A DNA stretch of 64,000 nt from an uncultured Desulfobulbus sp. (GCF_963664075.1 NZ_OY760916.1:3927001-3991000); one strand, 5' to 3'; positions 56,135 to 64,000 are shown, counted from the stretch's first letter. Numbers and translations: made by a program. The notes: generated by a model not told the origin, from the letters alone.

Positions 56135-56464
56135 ATGAAACGCATTGCTTTGTTTTCCGCCCTTGTCATTCTGAGTGTCTTTTCCGTTGTCACTCAGCCC
56201 AACAAAGCACAGGCAGAAAGTCGCGTCTACCTGGGGGTAGGACTCGGTCCCTTTATAGCCGCCTTTGATAACGGTCCACGTTATGTCTACCCGGTTCCGG
56301 TTGTTGAAAACCACCACTACGCCAGGCACCGACCGCATCGAGTCTATCACAAGGTGAGACACCATCGTTATGCCCCGCCACCAGAACGTTGGTATCGGTA
56401 TCATGACAAACATCAACCGGACCATCGCTGGCATGATGACAGACGTGAGCATCATCGTCGTTAA
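56135..56464 (+). CDS. Small secreted His/Arg/Tyr-rich protein
   Basis: Start set at ATG 56135 after CCAAGGAGGTACC. 109 residues. Signal peptide MKRIALFSALVILSVFSVVT ... AQA/ES. The mature protein begins with a glycine-rich strand (VYLGVGLGPFIAAFDNGPRY) and then becomes a string of His, Arg and Tyr with about 20 His in the last 55 residues (ENHHYARHRPHR, RHHRYAPPPERWYRYH, HDDRREHHRR). Possibly a periplasmic metal-binding protein (inference from composition). No family recognised. Confidence 0.68.
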   Translation: MKRIALFSALVILSVFSVVTQPNKAQAESRVYLGVGLGPFIAAFDNGPRYVYPVPVVENHHYARHRPHRVYHKVRHHRYAPPPERWYRYHDKHQPDHRWHDDRREHHRR

Positions 56465-56575
56465 AAGCAAGCTCGATACATTTTAGCAATTGTCAGACAG
56501 GGAGACAGGCTCTCTGTCTGGCAGACAGCGCCTGACCTCTGTCTCTTTCCTTGCAGAAGGCGTTGCTTGCCACCT

Positions 56576-56612
56576 GCAATCACGGATTCTCCATCCGTGA
56601 TTGCTCTTTTTT
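56576..56612 (+). terminator. Rho-independent terminator
   Basis: Perfect 12-bp stem GCAATCACGGAT/ATCCGTGATTGC with a five-base loop, then TCTTTTTTG. It lies 110 bases after the His-rich gene. Confidence 0.9.
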
Positions 56613-56886
56613 GTAAAAAATCAACTTTCTCTTACAAAGTAGCAATCCAACACCTCTCCCATTTCTCCCAAAAACACTTTTCCTTTCATCCCCCCCACAA
56701 GCCGTGCTATATATTGAGTATTTGTAGGCAATCTTGAATAATTGCTTTTTCTGCAAATCTCGGCGTCATGCTAAAAACTTTGTAATTACCACTGAACCTC
56801 AGTTGTCGGTCATATATAGCGAGATCCCTCACATGCGTTCGGGATGACATCAAGAAATCTGCAATAACGAGGTTGCATTGAACCTC

Positions 56887-56950
56887 TCGGGTGTTATCTC
56901 GACCAGAGGGAAAGATCTCGTCTTTTCTAGCTGAGCATTAATGGTAATCA
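56887..56950 (+). repeat. 63-bp dispersed element, copy B (upstream of the ABC transporter)
   Basis: Reads CGGGTGTTATCTCGACCAGA, GGGAAAGATCTCGTCTTTTC, TAGCTGAGCATTAATGGTAA, TCA, nearly identical to copy A at 26321-26383 in reverse. It ends 42 bases before the ATG of the ATP-binding protein, as copy A lies ~90 bases before its gene. Confidence 0.8.
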
Positions 56951-56992
56951 AAAAAACAACCGAATCCCGCCAACACAGACAAAGGAGTTGGA

Positions 56993-57733
56993 ATGATTAG
57001 ATTCGAGGGAGTACATAAATGGTTCAAAAACCTGCATGTACTCAACGATATTCACCTGCATATTCCCAAGGGCGAGGTTCTGGTGGTCTGTGGGCCATCG
57101 GGATCCGGAAAATCAACGCTCATCCGGACCATCAATCAGCTTGAGCCCATTGACGAGGGACGACTGATCGTTGATGAAATGGATCTTTCTGATCCCAAGA
57201 CTGATATCAACAGTTTGCGGGCAGAGATAGGGTTTGTCTTTCAACAGTTCAACCTGTACCCGCACCTCTCGGTCCTGAAAAATATCACCTTGGCACCGAT
57301 AAAAATTCGTAAAGTCCCCCCCAAGGTTGCTGAAGAAGAGGCGGTGGCTCTGCTTGATCGAGTGGGACTGGCTGATAAACGCAATGCCTACCCAAGTCAG
57401 CTCTCGGGTGGCCAGCAACAACGGGTGGCGATTGCCCGCTCGCTTGCCATGAAGCCCAAAATCATGCTATTTGACGAGCCCACCTCCGCCCTTGATCCAG
57501 AGATGATCGGTGAAGTTTTACTGGTTATGAAAGATCTCGCAACCACCGGCATCACCATGGCCGTCGTTACCCACGAGATGGGCTTTGCCCGAGAAGTCGC
57601 CCATCGGGTCGCCTTTATTGATGGCGGCACCATTCTTGAGTTGGCACCACCCGAGGATTTTTTCCTGCGCCCCCAACACGATCGGGCGAAAAAATTTCTG
57701 AACCAGTTGCTCACGCCGATGCACAACGGTTGA
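56993..57733 (+). CDS. Polar amino-acid ABC transporter, ATP-binding protein (GlnQ-like)
   Basis: 246 residues. [20 protein letters not shown] is Walker [21 protein letters not shown] the Q-loop region typical of the polar amino-acid group (HisP/GlnQ), [20 protein letters not shown] the signature, and [20 protein letters not shown] Walker B. The H-loop follows in [12 protein letters not shown]. Energises uptake of a polar amino acid (glutamine, glutamate or aspartate). First gene of a four-gene operon with its binding protein and two permeases. Confidence 0.95.
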   Translation: MIRFEGVHKWFKNLHVLNDIHLHIPKGEVLVVCGPSGSGKSTLIRTINQLEPIDEGRLIVDEMDLSDPKTDINSLRAEIGFVFQQFNLYPHLSVLKNITLAPIKIRKVPPKVAEEEAVALLDRVGLADKRNAYPSQLSGGQQQRVAIARSLAMKPKIMLFDEPTSALDPEMIGEVLLVMKDLATTGITMAVVTHEMGFAREVAHRVAFIDGGTILELAPPEDFFLRPQHDRAKKFLNQLLTPMHNG

Positions 57734-57778
57734 GTTCTGTTCCCACAAGTCCCATCATCCACAAGAGGAGGATCAATC

Positions 57779-58603
57779 ATGAACAAATTGGGTAGTTTGC
57801 TCGCTGCACTGGCACTCGTTGCCATGACCACGGCATCGGCCATGGCCGAAAAACCCGCTGATCCCCTGGCTGCGATCAAGGCAAAAGGTGTTCTCGTTGC
57901 CGGTGTCAAGGATTCCACGCCCCCCTTTGGGTACATAGATGCAGAGAGTCGAAAAATTATTGGCTATGACATCGATTTTATTAATGCCTTGGCAAAACGA
58001 CTGGGCGTATCTGTCGAACTCAAGCCCGTTACCTCAGCCAGCCGTATGCCCCAGCTGCAGGAAGGCCACATCGACATCATCGCGGCGACCATGACTAAAA
58101 ATGCTGAACGCGCCAAAGTAATCGACTTCAGCCATGCCTACTTCATCACCGGCCAAAAGTTCATCACCAAAAAGGGAACTGTCACCTCGTTAAAAGATCT
58201 CAACGGCAAACGCATTGGTACGGCCAAAGGTTCAACCTCCGAGCAAAACGTGACCAGAGCCCTTGCCACAGCAAAGGTTCTCTCCTTTGACGATTATCCC
58301 CAGGCTTTCATGGCTCTCCAGCAGGGCAAAGTTACCGCCGTCACCACCGATGAGGCCATCCTGGCCGGAATTCTTGCCAAAGCTCCCAACCGGGATCGTT
58401 TTGAGATTCCCAACGTGCAGATCTCTGTTGAGCCCTACGGTCTTGGAATGCGTCAAGGCGACAGCAACTTTGTCGATTTTGTCAACAAGACCCTGCTTGA
58501 GATGGAAGCAAACGGTGAAGCTGCAGCCATCTTTGAAAAATGGTTTGGCGAAGAAACCCCATACAAACTTAAGCGAACCTTCACCATTACCGCAGAACAT
58601 TAA
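57779..58603 (+). CDS. Amino-acid ABC transporter substrate-binding protein
   Basis: 274 residues with a signal peptide ending at ASAMAE and a strong ribosome site (GAGGAGGAT). Family 3 solute-binding protein: ADPLAAIKAKGVLVAGVKDS, PPFGYIDAESRKIIGYDIDF, then the binding-pocket segment LQEGHIDIIAATMTKNAERA and GTAKGSTSEQN in lobe two. Type II periplasmic binding fold. Specificity is probably glutamate/glutamine/aspartate-like (GlnH/PEB1 group), not provable here. Followed by a strong hairpin before the permease genes. Confidence 0.93.
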   Translation: MNKLGSLLAALALVAMTTASAMAEKPADPLAAIKAKGVLVAGVKDSTPPFGYIDAESRKIIGYDIDFINALAKRLGVSVELKPVTSASRMPQLQEGHIDIIAATMTKNAERAKVIDFSHAYFITGQKFITKKGTVTSLKDLNGKRIGTAKGSTSEQNVTRALATAKVLSFDDYPQAFMALQQGKVTAVTTDEAILAGILAKAPNRDRFEIPNVQISVEPYGLGMRQGDSNFVDFVNKTLLEMEANGEAAAIFEKWFGEETPYKLKRTFTITAEH

Positions 58604-58647
58604 TGAATTGAAACACATAAGCCATTACGGCGCACTGGAAATGCAAA

Positions 58648-58691
58648 GCATCTGCCTGTGGAGCGCTCCTTGAGAGCTCACAGGCAGATGC
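58648..58691 (+). promoter_or_regulatory. 13-bp perfect hairpin between binding-protein and permease genes
   Basis: GCATCTGCCTGTG (58648-58660) pairs with CACAGGCAGATGC (58679-58691); a further AAGCCAT...ATGGCTT pair lies outside it. No T-run, so it is more likely an mRNA-stabilising stem that raises binding-protein mRNA over permease mRNA, as known for malE-malF REP elements. Confidence 0.7.
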
Positions 58692-58760
58692 CAGCTTAGC
58701 CAGGGTCCCCTGTGATGGCTTATTTGCAACAGGCTGTTGCCACTCTCCACGGAGGAATTT

Positions 58761-59468
58761 GTGCTCTCCTACCACTTTGACTGGTCCATCATAACCAGTG
58801 GCACCTACCACGACTGGCTGGTTTCAGGGGTCATCGTCACCCTCAAACTCTCTGCTCTCTCCATAGCCCTGAGCTTTATCATCGGGCTACTGGTTGCGGT
58901 CATGCGGATGAGTACCAATCGACTTGTGCGCTGGAGTGCACACATCTACCTGGAATTTTTCAGGAATACTCCGCTTTTGGTCCAGATTTTTTTCTGGTAC
59001 TTTGGCTCGTACCGGGTTTTGCCCATGTTTGTTAACGACTGGCTCAATGAGGTGGGTTTTGAGTTTGCGGCAGCGGTTATTGCCCTCTCCATCTACACCT
59101 CGGCTTTTATCGCCGAAGATATCCGCTCCGGCGTGCTGTCTATTCCCAAAGAACAGATGGAAGCCGCCCGCAGCGCTGGATTTTCCTATCTCCAGTCCAT
59201 GCGTCATATTATTTTGCCCCAGGCGGTGCGTATTACCATTCCACCTCTGATTAACCAATTTCTCAACCTGGCAAAGAACTCTTCCCTGGCCATGACCATT
59301 GGGGTTATGGAGCTGACCTACCAGGCTCGCCAGGTAGAGAGCTATACCTTTAAGGGGTTTGAAGCCTTTACCGCGGCGACAGTGGTCTATGTGGTGATAT
59401 CTCTGGCAATTACCTTTGCTGTCAATATGTACAATGACAGGGTACTCAACATTCACCGGGCCAAGTGA
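58761..59468 (+). CDS. Amino-acid ABC transporter permease (HisM/GlnP family), first
   Basis: GTG 58761 has the site ACGGAGGAATTT; the longer TTG start at 58737 does not. 235 residues with five membrane helices. IVTLKLSALSIALSFIIGLL opens the permease fold; EAARSAGFSYLQSMRHIILP and QAVRITIPPLINQFLNLAKN form the EAA loop that contacts the ATPase. Pairs with the next permease to form a heterodimer. Confidence 0.93.
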   Translation: MLSYHFDWSIITSGTYHDWLVSGVIVTLKLSALSIALSFIIGLLVAVMRMSTNRLVRWSAHIYLEFFRNTPLLVQIFFWYFGSYRVLPMFVNDWLNEVGFEFAAAVIALSIYTSAFIAEDIRSGVLSIPKEQMEAARSAGFSYLQSMRHIILPQAVRITIPPLINQFLNLAKNSSLAMTIGVMELTYQARQVESYTFKGFEAFTAATVVYVVISLAITFAVNMYNDRVLNIHRAK

Positions 59469-59469
59469 T

Positions 59470-60165
59470 ATGGATCAGATCTTTAATTTTTCCGTCATTG
59501 CCGACAACTTTACCTACTTCATGGTTGGCCGTTTCCCCCACGGTCCCTTGGGTGGCCTGGGCCTGACCATTTATCTGGCGGTTGTCGCCTGTGTTCTCTC
59601 CTTTTTCGGAGGCCTTGTTCTGGGCTTATTGAGCCTCTCCCGCTCTGCGCTCATTCGTTACCCGGCCTTGGCCTTTATCAACCTGCTGCGCAGCATGCCG
59701 CTGTTGATGGTCATCTTCTGGATGTACTTTCTCATGCCCGCGCTCTTTGGCAAAGTGGCTGAAACCCAGACCGTGATCATGGCCCTGACTCTTTTTACCT
59801 CTGCCTACATGTCACGCATCGTGGTTGCCGGCGTTGAAGGTATTCCCAGGGGACAGATGGAGGCAGCCCTGTCCACCGGCCTGTCCCATAGTCAGGCAAT
59901 GCTCTACATCATTTTGCCCCAGGGATTGCGCAACATGATCCCTTCATTCGTCAACCAGTTCGTCTCCCTCATTAAAGACACCTCCCTGGCCTTTATTGTC
60001 GGAGTCTCCGAGCTGACCCATGTCGCCACGCAAATCAACAACCGTGAGCTGGCCTACCCTTTTGAAATTTTTATTTTTATTGCGCTCGTTTATTTTCTGC
60101 TCTGTTTCGCCTTTACCACCCTCTCCCGTTGGTTGGAGCAACGACTCTCCTGGCGCAAAAACTGA
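59470..60165 (+). CDS. Amino-acid ABC transporter permease, second
   Basis: ATG 59470, one base after the previous stop; the longer frame is an overlap shadow. 231 residues, five helices. LGGLGLTIYLAVVACVLSFF begins the domain; EAALSTGLSHSQAMLYIILP and QGLRNMIPSFVNQFVSLIKD are the EAA loop. SLLMV-type helices and ELTHVATQINNRELAYPFEI match HisMQ/GltK-like permeases. Last gene of the transporter operon. Confidence 0.93.
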   Translation: MDQIFNFSVIADNFTYFMVGRFPHGPLGGLGLTIYLAVVACVLSFFGGLVLGLLSLSRSALIRYPALAFINLLRSMPLLMVIFWMYFLMPALFGKVAETQTVIMALTLFTSAYMSRIVVAGVEGIPRGQMEAALSTGLSHSQAMLYIILPQGLRNMIPSFVNQFVSLIKDTSLAFIVGVSELTHVATQINNRELAYPFEIFIFIALVYFLLCFAFTTLSRWLEQRLSWRKN

Positions 60166-60289
60166 GGGTAAAGATCACAGAGAACTGCCACCGGAATCCG
60201 TGAGCATTCATTTTTGGGATTGCCAGTTCGTTGACCTGGTGGTAGGCTTGCGTCCTCAGCTCACAGAGCTGTTTAACTTAACTTACACT

Positions 60290-60470
60290 ACATAAAGACA
60301 GTTCTATAAACGGAACACGGTGTAAATCCGTGACGGTCCCGCCGCTGTAACCGGTTGTATAGATCGCATTCTTCATCCTGATGGATGGAAAAAGCCACTG
60401 ACCCCAAAAAGTCGGGAAGGCGCGATGTAAGCAGTCACCGGAAGTCAGAAGACGTATAGACAGATTCTTC
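60290..60470 (+). promoter_or_regulatory. Cobalamin (AdoCbl) riboswitch
   Basis: The conserved core is readable: CGGAACACGGTGTAAATCCG, TGACGGTCCCGCCGCTGTAA, CCGG, then GCCACTGACCC, GTCGGGAAGGCG and the B12 box AGTCAGAAGACGT at 60444-60456. Spacing and order fit the Rfam cobalamin riboswitch. It controls the downstream lower-ligand genes; a perfect terminator follows at 60487, so binding should stop transcription. Exact ends are approximate. Confidence 0.93.
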
Positions 60471-60486
60471 TTGGGAACGCGATGGC

Positions 60487-60534
60487 AAAGGGTTTCAAAA
60501 GGTATTTTCCCCTTTTGAAACCCTTTTTCTTTTT
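60487..60534 (+). terminator. Expression-platform terminator of the cobalamin riboswitch
   Basis: 16-bp perfect stem AAAGGGTTTCAAAAGG/CCTTTTGAAACCCTTT with an eight-base loop (TATTTTCC), then a pyrimidine tract (TTCTTTTTCC). It precedes the start codon at 60569 by 35 bases. Confidence 0.92.
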
Positions 60535-60568
60535 CCGCACTCGGACTGTCGCAACGTACGGAGGATAC

Positions 60569-61891
60569 ATGAAAACCCAAATCGAGCACGCCCGTGCTCT
60601 CACCCTGACCCCTCAAATGGAAGCCGTAGCCCAGGCCGAGGGGCTCTCTCCACAGTATATTTGTGACAAGGTCGCCCTTGGCGAGATCGTCATTGCCAAC
60701 CATCCCAATCGACCGCAACAAAAGGTTGTTGGCATCGGTACGGGATTGCGCACCAAGCTCAACGCCTCCATCGGCACCTCCTCGGATATCTGTGACCTGC
60801 AAGCTGAAATTCGCAAGGCTCAGATCGCCGAGGCTGAAGGCGCCGACACCCTGATGGAGCTCTCTGCAGGCGGTGACCTGGACAAAATCCGACGAGAAGT
60901 CCTGGCCAACACCACGCTTCCTGTGGGAAATGTCCCACTCTACCAGGCCTTTAAAGAAACGGCCCGTCGCTATAAAAATCCTGCAAAACTGGATCCGGAA
61001 TTTCTCTTTGAGCTGATCGAACGGCAGCTTGACGATGGCCTGAGTTTTATGGCCATCCACTGCGGCATCAACCGCTACACCATCGAGCGGCTGCGTAAAC
61101 AAGGGTTTCGCTACGGCGGCCTGGCCTCCAAGGGCGGCACCTTCATGGTGGCCTGGATGGATGCCACCGGCAAGGAAAACCCTCTCTACGAACAGTTTGA
61201 TCGCGTCTGTGCACTGATGAAAAAATATGATGCCATTCTCTCTTTAGGAAACGGCATACGTGCTGGCGCCATCCACGACAGCCACGATCGGGCTCAGATG
61301 GCGGAGATGATCATCAACTGTGAGCTCGCTGAACTGGGCCGGGAGATGGGCTGCCAGATGATGGTGGAAGGGCCGGGCCATGTGCCCCTGGATGAGATTG
61401 CAGCCAACATTCAGCTGGAAAAAAAGATGAGCGGCAACGCCCCGTATTACGTTCTGGGCCCCCTGCCCCTGGATACCGGCGCCGGCTACGACCACATCAC
61501 CTCGGCCATTGGCGCGGCCAACTCCGCTCGCCATGGAGCAGACCTGGTCTGTTATATCACCCCGGCCGAGCACCTGGCGCTGCCCAATGAGGCTGATGTT
61601 CGCGAGGGCGTGCGCGCCACTCGTCTGGCACTACGCATTGGTGATGTGGCCAAATATCCCGAGCGGCGAGAGCGGGAAAAACAGGCAGCCATGGCCCGTC
61701 GTGACATGCGCTGGCAGGATCTGGAGCAGCATCTGCTTTTCCCCGAACTGGCCCGAGAGATTCGCAGGGAACGCACGCCCCAAGCCGATGACACCTGCAC
61801 CATGTGTGGTGATTTCTGCGCCATGAAAAAGGGAATGGAGGTTTTTGCCCAGGATATCAGCTGTGAAAAACGGGCTCAGCAGGGCCAATAA
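60569..61891 (+). CDS. bzaF: ThiC-family radical SAM enzyme; probable 5-hydroxybenzimidazole synthase BzaF (alternative: phosphomethylpyrimidine synthase ThiC)
   Basis: Start set at ATG 60569 (ACGGAGGATAC); the frame runs 29 codons further upstream through the terminator. 440 residues. ThiC-fold motifs: GIGTGLRTKLNASIGTSSD, DTLMELSAGGDLDKIRREVL, AIHCGINRYTIERL, MVEGPGHVPLDEIAANI and LGPLPLDTGAGYDHITSAIG. The C-terminal cluster is CTMCGDFCAMK, one residue shorter between the last Cys pair than the ThiC CX2CX4C. ThiC makes thiamin pyrimidine; its paralogue BzaF makes 5-hydroxybenzimidazole from aminoimidazole ribotide. A cobalamin riboswitch (not TPP) and neighbours cobT and a methyltransferase point to BzaF. 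Confidence 0.78.
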   Translation: MKTQIEHARALTLTPQMEAVAQAEGLSPQYICDKVALGEIVIANHPNRPQQKVVGIGTGLRTKLNASIGTSSDICDLQAEIRKAQIAEAEGADTLMELSAGGDLDKIRREVLANTTLPVGNVPLYQAFKETARRYKNPAKLDPEFLFELIERQLDDGLSFMAIHCGINRYTIERLRKQGFRYGGLASKGGTFMVAWMDATGKENPLYEQFDRVCALMKKYDAILSLGNGIRAGAIHDSHDRAQMAEMIINCELAELGREMGCQMMVEGPGHVPLDEIAANIQLEKKMSGNAPYYVLGPLPLDTGAGYDHITSAIGAANSARHGADLVCYITPAEHLALPNEADVREGVRATRLALRIGDVAKYPERREREKQAAMARRDMRWQDLEQHLLFPELAREIRRERTPQADDTCTMCGDFCAMKKGMEVFAQDISCEKRAQQGQ

Positions 61892-61939
61892 CCTTGTATC
61901 CGGCATAATTCCACATTTTCTCATACCCAGGAGAGCACC

Positions 61940-63004
61940 ATGCGCCTTCTCGATACAACCATAGCCGCAATCAAACAACCAAATCAGACTGTCCACCAGC
62001 AAGCCCTGCAACGGCTGGCCGATCAGGCCAGACCCCAGGGGAGTCTGGGTATTCTCGAGCCTCTTTCCGCTCGACTCGCTGCCATTACCGGCACCCTTGA
62101 TGTACGATTTTCCCAAAAAATTATCGTCACCTGCGCAGGCGATCATGGCGTGGTCGAGGAAGGGGTCAGCCTCTTCCCCCAGGAAGTCACCCCGCAGATG
62201 GTCTACAACTTTATCCAGGGGGGGGCCTCGGTCAGCGTCCTGGCAAACAATGCCGGTGGATCGGTCCGGGTTGCTGATCTGGGGGTTAAACACGATTTCC
62301 CCGAAGACCTGCCCATCTTCCATAAAAAGATCGCCTACGGCACGGCCAATTTTACCAAAGAGCCCGCCATGACCCGGGAACAGGCGATACTATCTCTTGA
62401 GGCGGGCATTGAAATCGTCAATCAGCTGGTCGATGAGGAAGGACTCGATCTTCTGGGGACCGGTGATATGGGGATTGGCAACACCACTCCTTCGGCAGCG
62501 ATTATCGCTGCATTCTCCGGGCTACCGGTGGAAACTGTCACCGGTCGCGGGACCGGCATTGACAATGAGGCGCTGGCAAACAAGATCCGAGTGATCGAAC
62601 AGGGACTGGCCCTGCACAAACCCAACCCAGACGATGCCTTGGATGTTCTTTCCAAGGTGGGAGGGCTGGAAATAGGCGGTCTGGCCGGACTGGTGATCGG
62701 TGCTGCCGGACGGGGCATTCCTGTGGTCTGCGACGGCCTGATCTCAACAGCCGGGGCATTGATTGCCTGTGAGCTGGTTCCGGCAGCCAAAGATTACCTC
62801 TTTGCCAGCCACAACTCGGTTGAAATCGGACACCGCTGCATGCTCGATCGCCTTGGCGTCCAGCCCCTGCTCAACCTTGATTTTCGGCTCGGCGAGGGAA
62901 CCGGTGCGGCAGTTGCCATGCACCTTATCGGCGCGGCAACCCGTGTCCTGGCAGAGATTAAGACCTTTGCCGAGGTCGGCATTAACGACGCCCAGCAGCA
63001 ATGA
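61940..63004 (+). CDS. cobT: Nicotinate-nucleotide-dimethylbenzimidazole phosphoribosyltransferase (CobT)
   Basis: 354 residues. ARPQGSLGILEPLSARLAAI opens; IIVTCAGDHGVVEEGVSLFP and LGTGDMGIGNTTPSAAIIAA carry substrate-binding residues; the closing LLNLDFRLGEGTGAAVAMHL has the catalytic Glu region (Glu317 in Salmonella CobT). Activates a benzimidazole base to its alpha-ribotide for attachment as B12 lower ligand. Downstream of the ThiC-family gene (48 bases) and overlapping the methyltransferase by four bases, so it acts on the base made by the operon. Confidence 0.96.
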   Translation: MRLLDTTIAAIKQPNQTVHQQALQRLADQARPQGSLGILEPLSARLAAITGTLDVRFSQKIIVTCAGDHGVVEEGVSLFPQEVTPQMVYNFIQGGASVSVLANNAGGSVRVADLGVKHDFPEDLPIFHKKIAYGTANFTKEPAMTREQAILSLEAGIEIVNQLVDEEGLDLLGTGDMGIGNTTPSAAIIAAFSGLPVETVTGRGTGIDNEALANKIRVIEQGLALHKPNPDDALDVLSKVGGLEIGGLAGLVIGAAGRGIPVVCDGLISTAGALIACELVPAAKDYLFASHNSVEIGHRCMLDRLGVQPLLNLDFRLGEGTGAAVAMHLIGAATRVLAEIKTFAEVGINDAQQQ

Positions 63005-64000
63005 GCACTCACGACACGGAACAAAGCCCCCTTGTGGGGGCTTCGTTTCTCCAGTTCTCTGACCTGCTCACCAGCTATCGCCTCGGCATTGTTCTCATGC
63101 TGGTGGAAAAAATCGGATTGGTCAAGATGCTGGGTGAGCAAGGGGCGACCAGTGAACAGCTCTGCGAGCAGCTGGGGTGGAATGGAGCCTATGGTCAACG
63201 CTTTTTTGACTGCCTCTGTCGCCTGGGCCTGCTTGAAATCAAGGCTGAACGCTATTTTCCCGGCAGCTTCAGCCAAAGGTTTCTGACTCCAGGCGCCTGC
63301 GCCTACCAGGGGGGCACGCTGAGCTTTGAACAGCAATTGCTGCAATCCTGGATGCAACTGGAGCCAACCCTGCAGGCTGGGAACCGAATCTACGCAACAG
63401 AAGACAAAACTCCAGAAGAACTCAACCAGGCATTTCGCCGGTATCTTGGCGCCATGGATGAGGCAGCTTGCCAACGGGCTGCAGAAGTTATTGCAGCACT
63501 TGGGCACCTGCCCCAAAAGGGAACAATCCTTGATCTCGGCGGCGGCTCAGGAGCCTACCTGGCACAGTTTTTAACGCAGAATCCTTCCTGGTCGGCAATC
63601 TTCTGCGATCTGGATCAGGTGGTGAGTGCGGCCCTGCAAGGGCGCCTTGCACCTTTTGCCCCGCGTATCACTCCCTGTCGCTGCAACCTGCTGGCTGAAG
63701 ATGCCCGCGAACTCAAAGCCATCAAGGACCAGAGCTGCGACCTGGTACTGCTCTCCAACCTGATACATTGCCAGGGATCCAAGGAAACAGCAGGCATCAT
63801 TCGGCTCGCTGCCCAAAAAACAGCCGGTTCAGGGGTGTTGCTCCTCCATGATTTTTTCAGTGATTGCGGCTGGCGAGATGCGCTCTACGATCTGCACATG
63901 ATGCTCAATACCTATAACGGCCGCACCTACCGGATCCAGGAATGTATCGCCATGGCAACCAGTGCCGGATTCTGCACCCATCGCCAATATGCTCTTCCCT
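63001..64000 (+). CDS. SAM-dependent O-methyltransferase (Methyltransf_2-like), probable BzaC; 3' end outside window
   Basis: ATG 63001 overlaps the cobT stop (ATGA). The frame is open to the window edge (333 codons), so it is truncated. Residues ~15-90 form a winged-helix dimerisation domain (FSDLLTSYRLGIVLMLVEKI, ATSEQLCEQLGWNGAYGQRF). The SAM-binding Rossmann part starts at ~175: TILDLGGGSGAYLAQFL, then FCDLDQVV and LVLLSNLIHCQG. In anaerobic lower-ligand operons the corresponding enzyme (BzaC) methylates 5-hydroxybenzimidazole to 5-methoxybenzimidazole. Assignment rests on context and family. Confidence 0.72.
   Translation, partial: MSTHDTEQSPLVGASFLQFSDLLTSYRLGIVLMLVEKIGLVKMLGEQGATSEQLCEQLGWNGAYGQRFFDCLCRLGLLEIKAERYFPGSFSQRFLTPGACAYQGGTLSFEQQLLQSWMQLEPTLQAGNRIYATEDKTPEELNQAFRRYLGAMDEAACQRAAEVIAALGHLPQKGTILDLGGGSGAYLAQFLTQNPSWSAIFCDLDQVVSAALQGRLAPFAPRITPCRCNLLAEDARELKAIKDQSCDLVLLSNLIHCQGSKETAGIIRLAAQKTAGSGVLLLHDFFSDCGWRDALYDLHMMLNTYNGRTYRIQECIAMATSAGFCTHRQYALP

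Larger units (their letters stand above)
56465..56992. other. 528-bp gap: terminator, repeat and transporter leader
   Basis: Holds a clear terminator (56576-56612), a small ATCCC...GGGAT repeat of the kind GAGATCCCTCACATGCGTTC at about 56821-56849, and the 63-bp element copy B (56887-56950) before the ABC transporter gene. No gene seen. Confidence 0.6.

Noticed and set aside
60482-60568. Upstream extension of the ThiC-like protein
   Set aside because: These codons fall in the riboswitch terminator; the ATG at 60569 has a good ribosome site and a family-like N-terminus.
60278-61102. Long minus-strand ORF across the riboswitch and ThiC-like gene
   Set aside because: Antisense to the cobalamin riboswitch and to a well-identified coding region.

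Overview
The window is 64 kb of bacterial chromosome. It most resembles an anaerobic, probably sulfate-reducing member of the Desulfobulbales (former Deltaproteobacteria). This is inferred from gene content: an exosortase/PEP-CTERM exopolysaccharide locus, a GlrK-QseG-GlrR type sigma-54 circuit, paired type III and type I glutamine synthetases, and a cobalamin-riboswitch-controlled ThiC-paralogue/CobT/methyltransferase operon typical of oxygen-independent B12 lower-ligand synthesis. No rRNA, tRNA or CRISPR array was seen.

Region 1 (1-35.3 kb) is a surface-polysaccharide island. Bases 1-5867 hold a tightly overlapping run of GT2 glycosyltransferases, an O-antigen-ligase-like membrane protein and two left-handed beta-helix acetyltransferases. 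Next comes an insertion zone: one IS66 element nested inside another (6104-10974, exact 8-bp target duplication for the inner copy), an acyltransferase-3 gene, a GT4 glycosyltransferase, a decayed IS5-type transposase, a secreted beta-helix protein, and an intact ISAs1-type element (17196-18491, 10-bp target duplication). A minus-strand block (18.5-27.4 kb) encodes an acyltransferase, EpsI, exosortase, three secreted FN3/PKD/golvesin-like proteins, a membrane protein with an MshEN (possible c-di-GMP) domain, and one VPEP-type PEP-CTERM protein. A beta-CASP metallo-hydrolase, a small secreted helix-hairpin-helix protein, a VanZ-like protein, the glrK-qseG-glrR-like operon and a nucleotide-sugar dehydrogenase complete the island.

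Region 2 (35.4-41.2 kb) is mostly core: mutM, a phosphopantetheinyl transferase, a CvpA-like protein, phosphomannomutase and mannose-1-phosphate guanylyltransferase (GDP-mannose supply), and a PilZ protein.

Region 3 (41.9-50.1 kb) is a nitrogen-assimilation block all on the plus strand: amt, glnK, glnD, glnN (GSIII) and glnA (GSI), with clear terminators between units.

Region 4 (50.1-60.2 kb) carries REP-like repeats, a RodZ-like HTH/membrane protein with an EF-hand-like loop, a small secreted protein, a CBS-ACT protein, ftsH, an unrecognised protein, a His-rich secreted protein, and a polar amino-acid ABC transporter whose operon contains a strong internal hairpin.

Region 5 (60.2-64 kb) is an AdoCbl riboswitch with its terminator, then a ThiC-family enzyme (best read as 5-hydroxybenzimidazole synthase BzaF), CobT and a methyltransferase cut by the window edge. 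Together these would make and install a benzimidazole lower ligand of B12 without oxygen.
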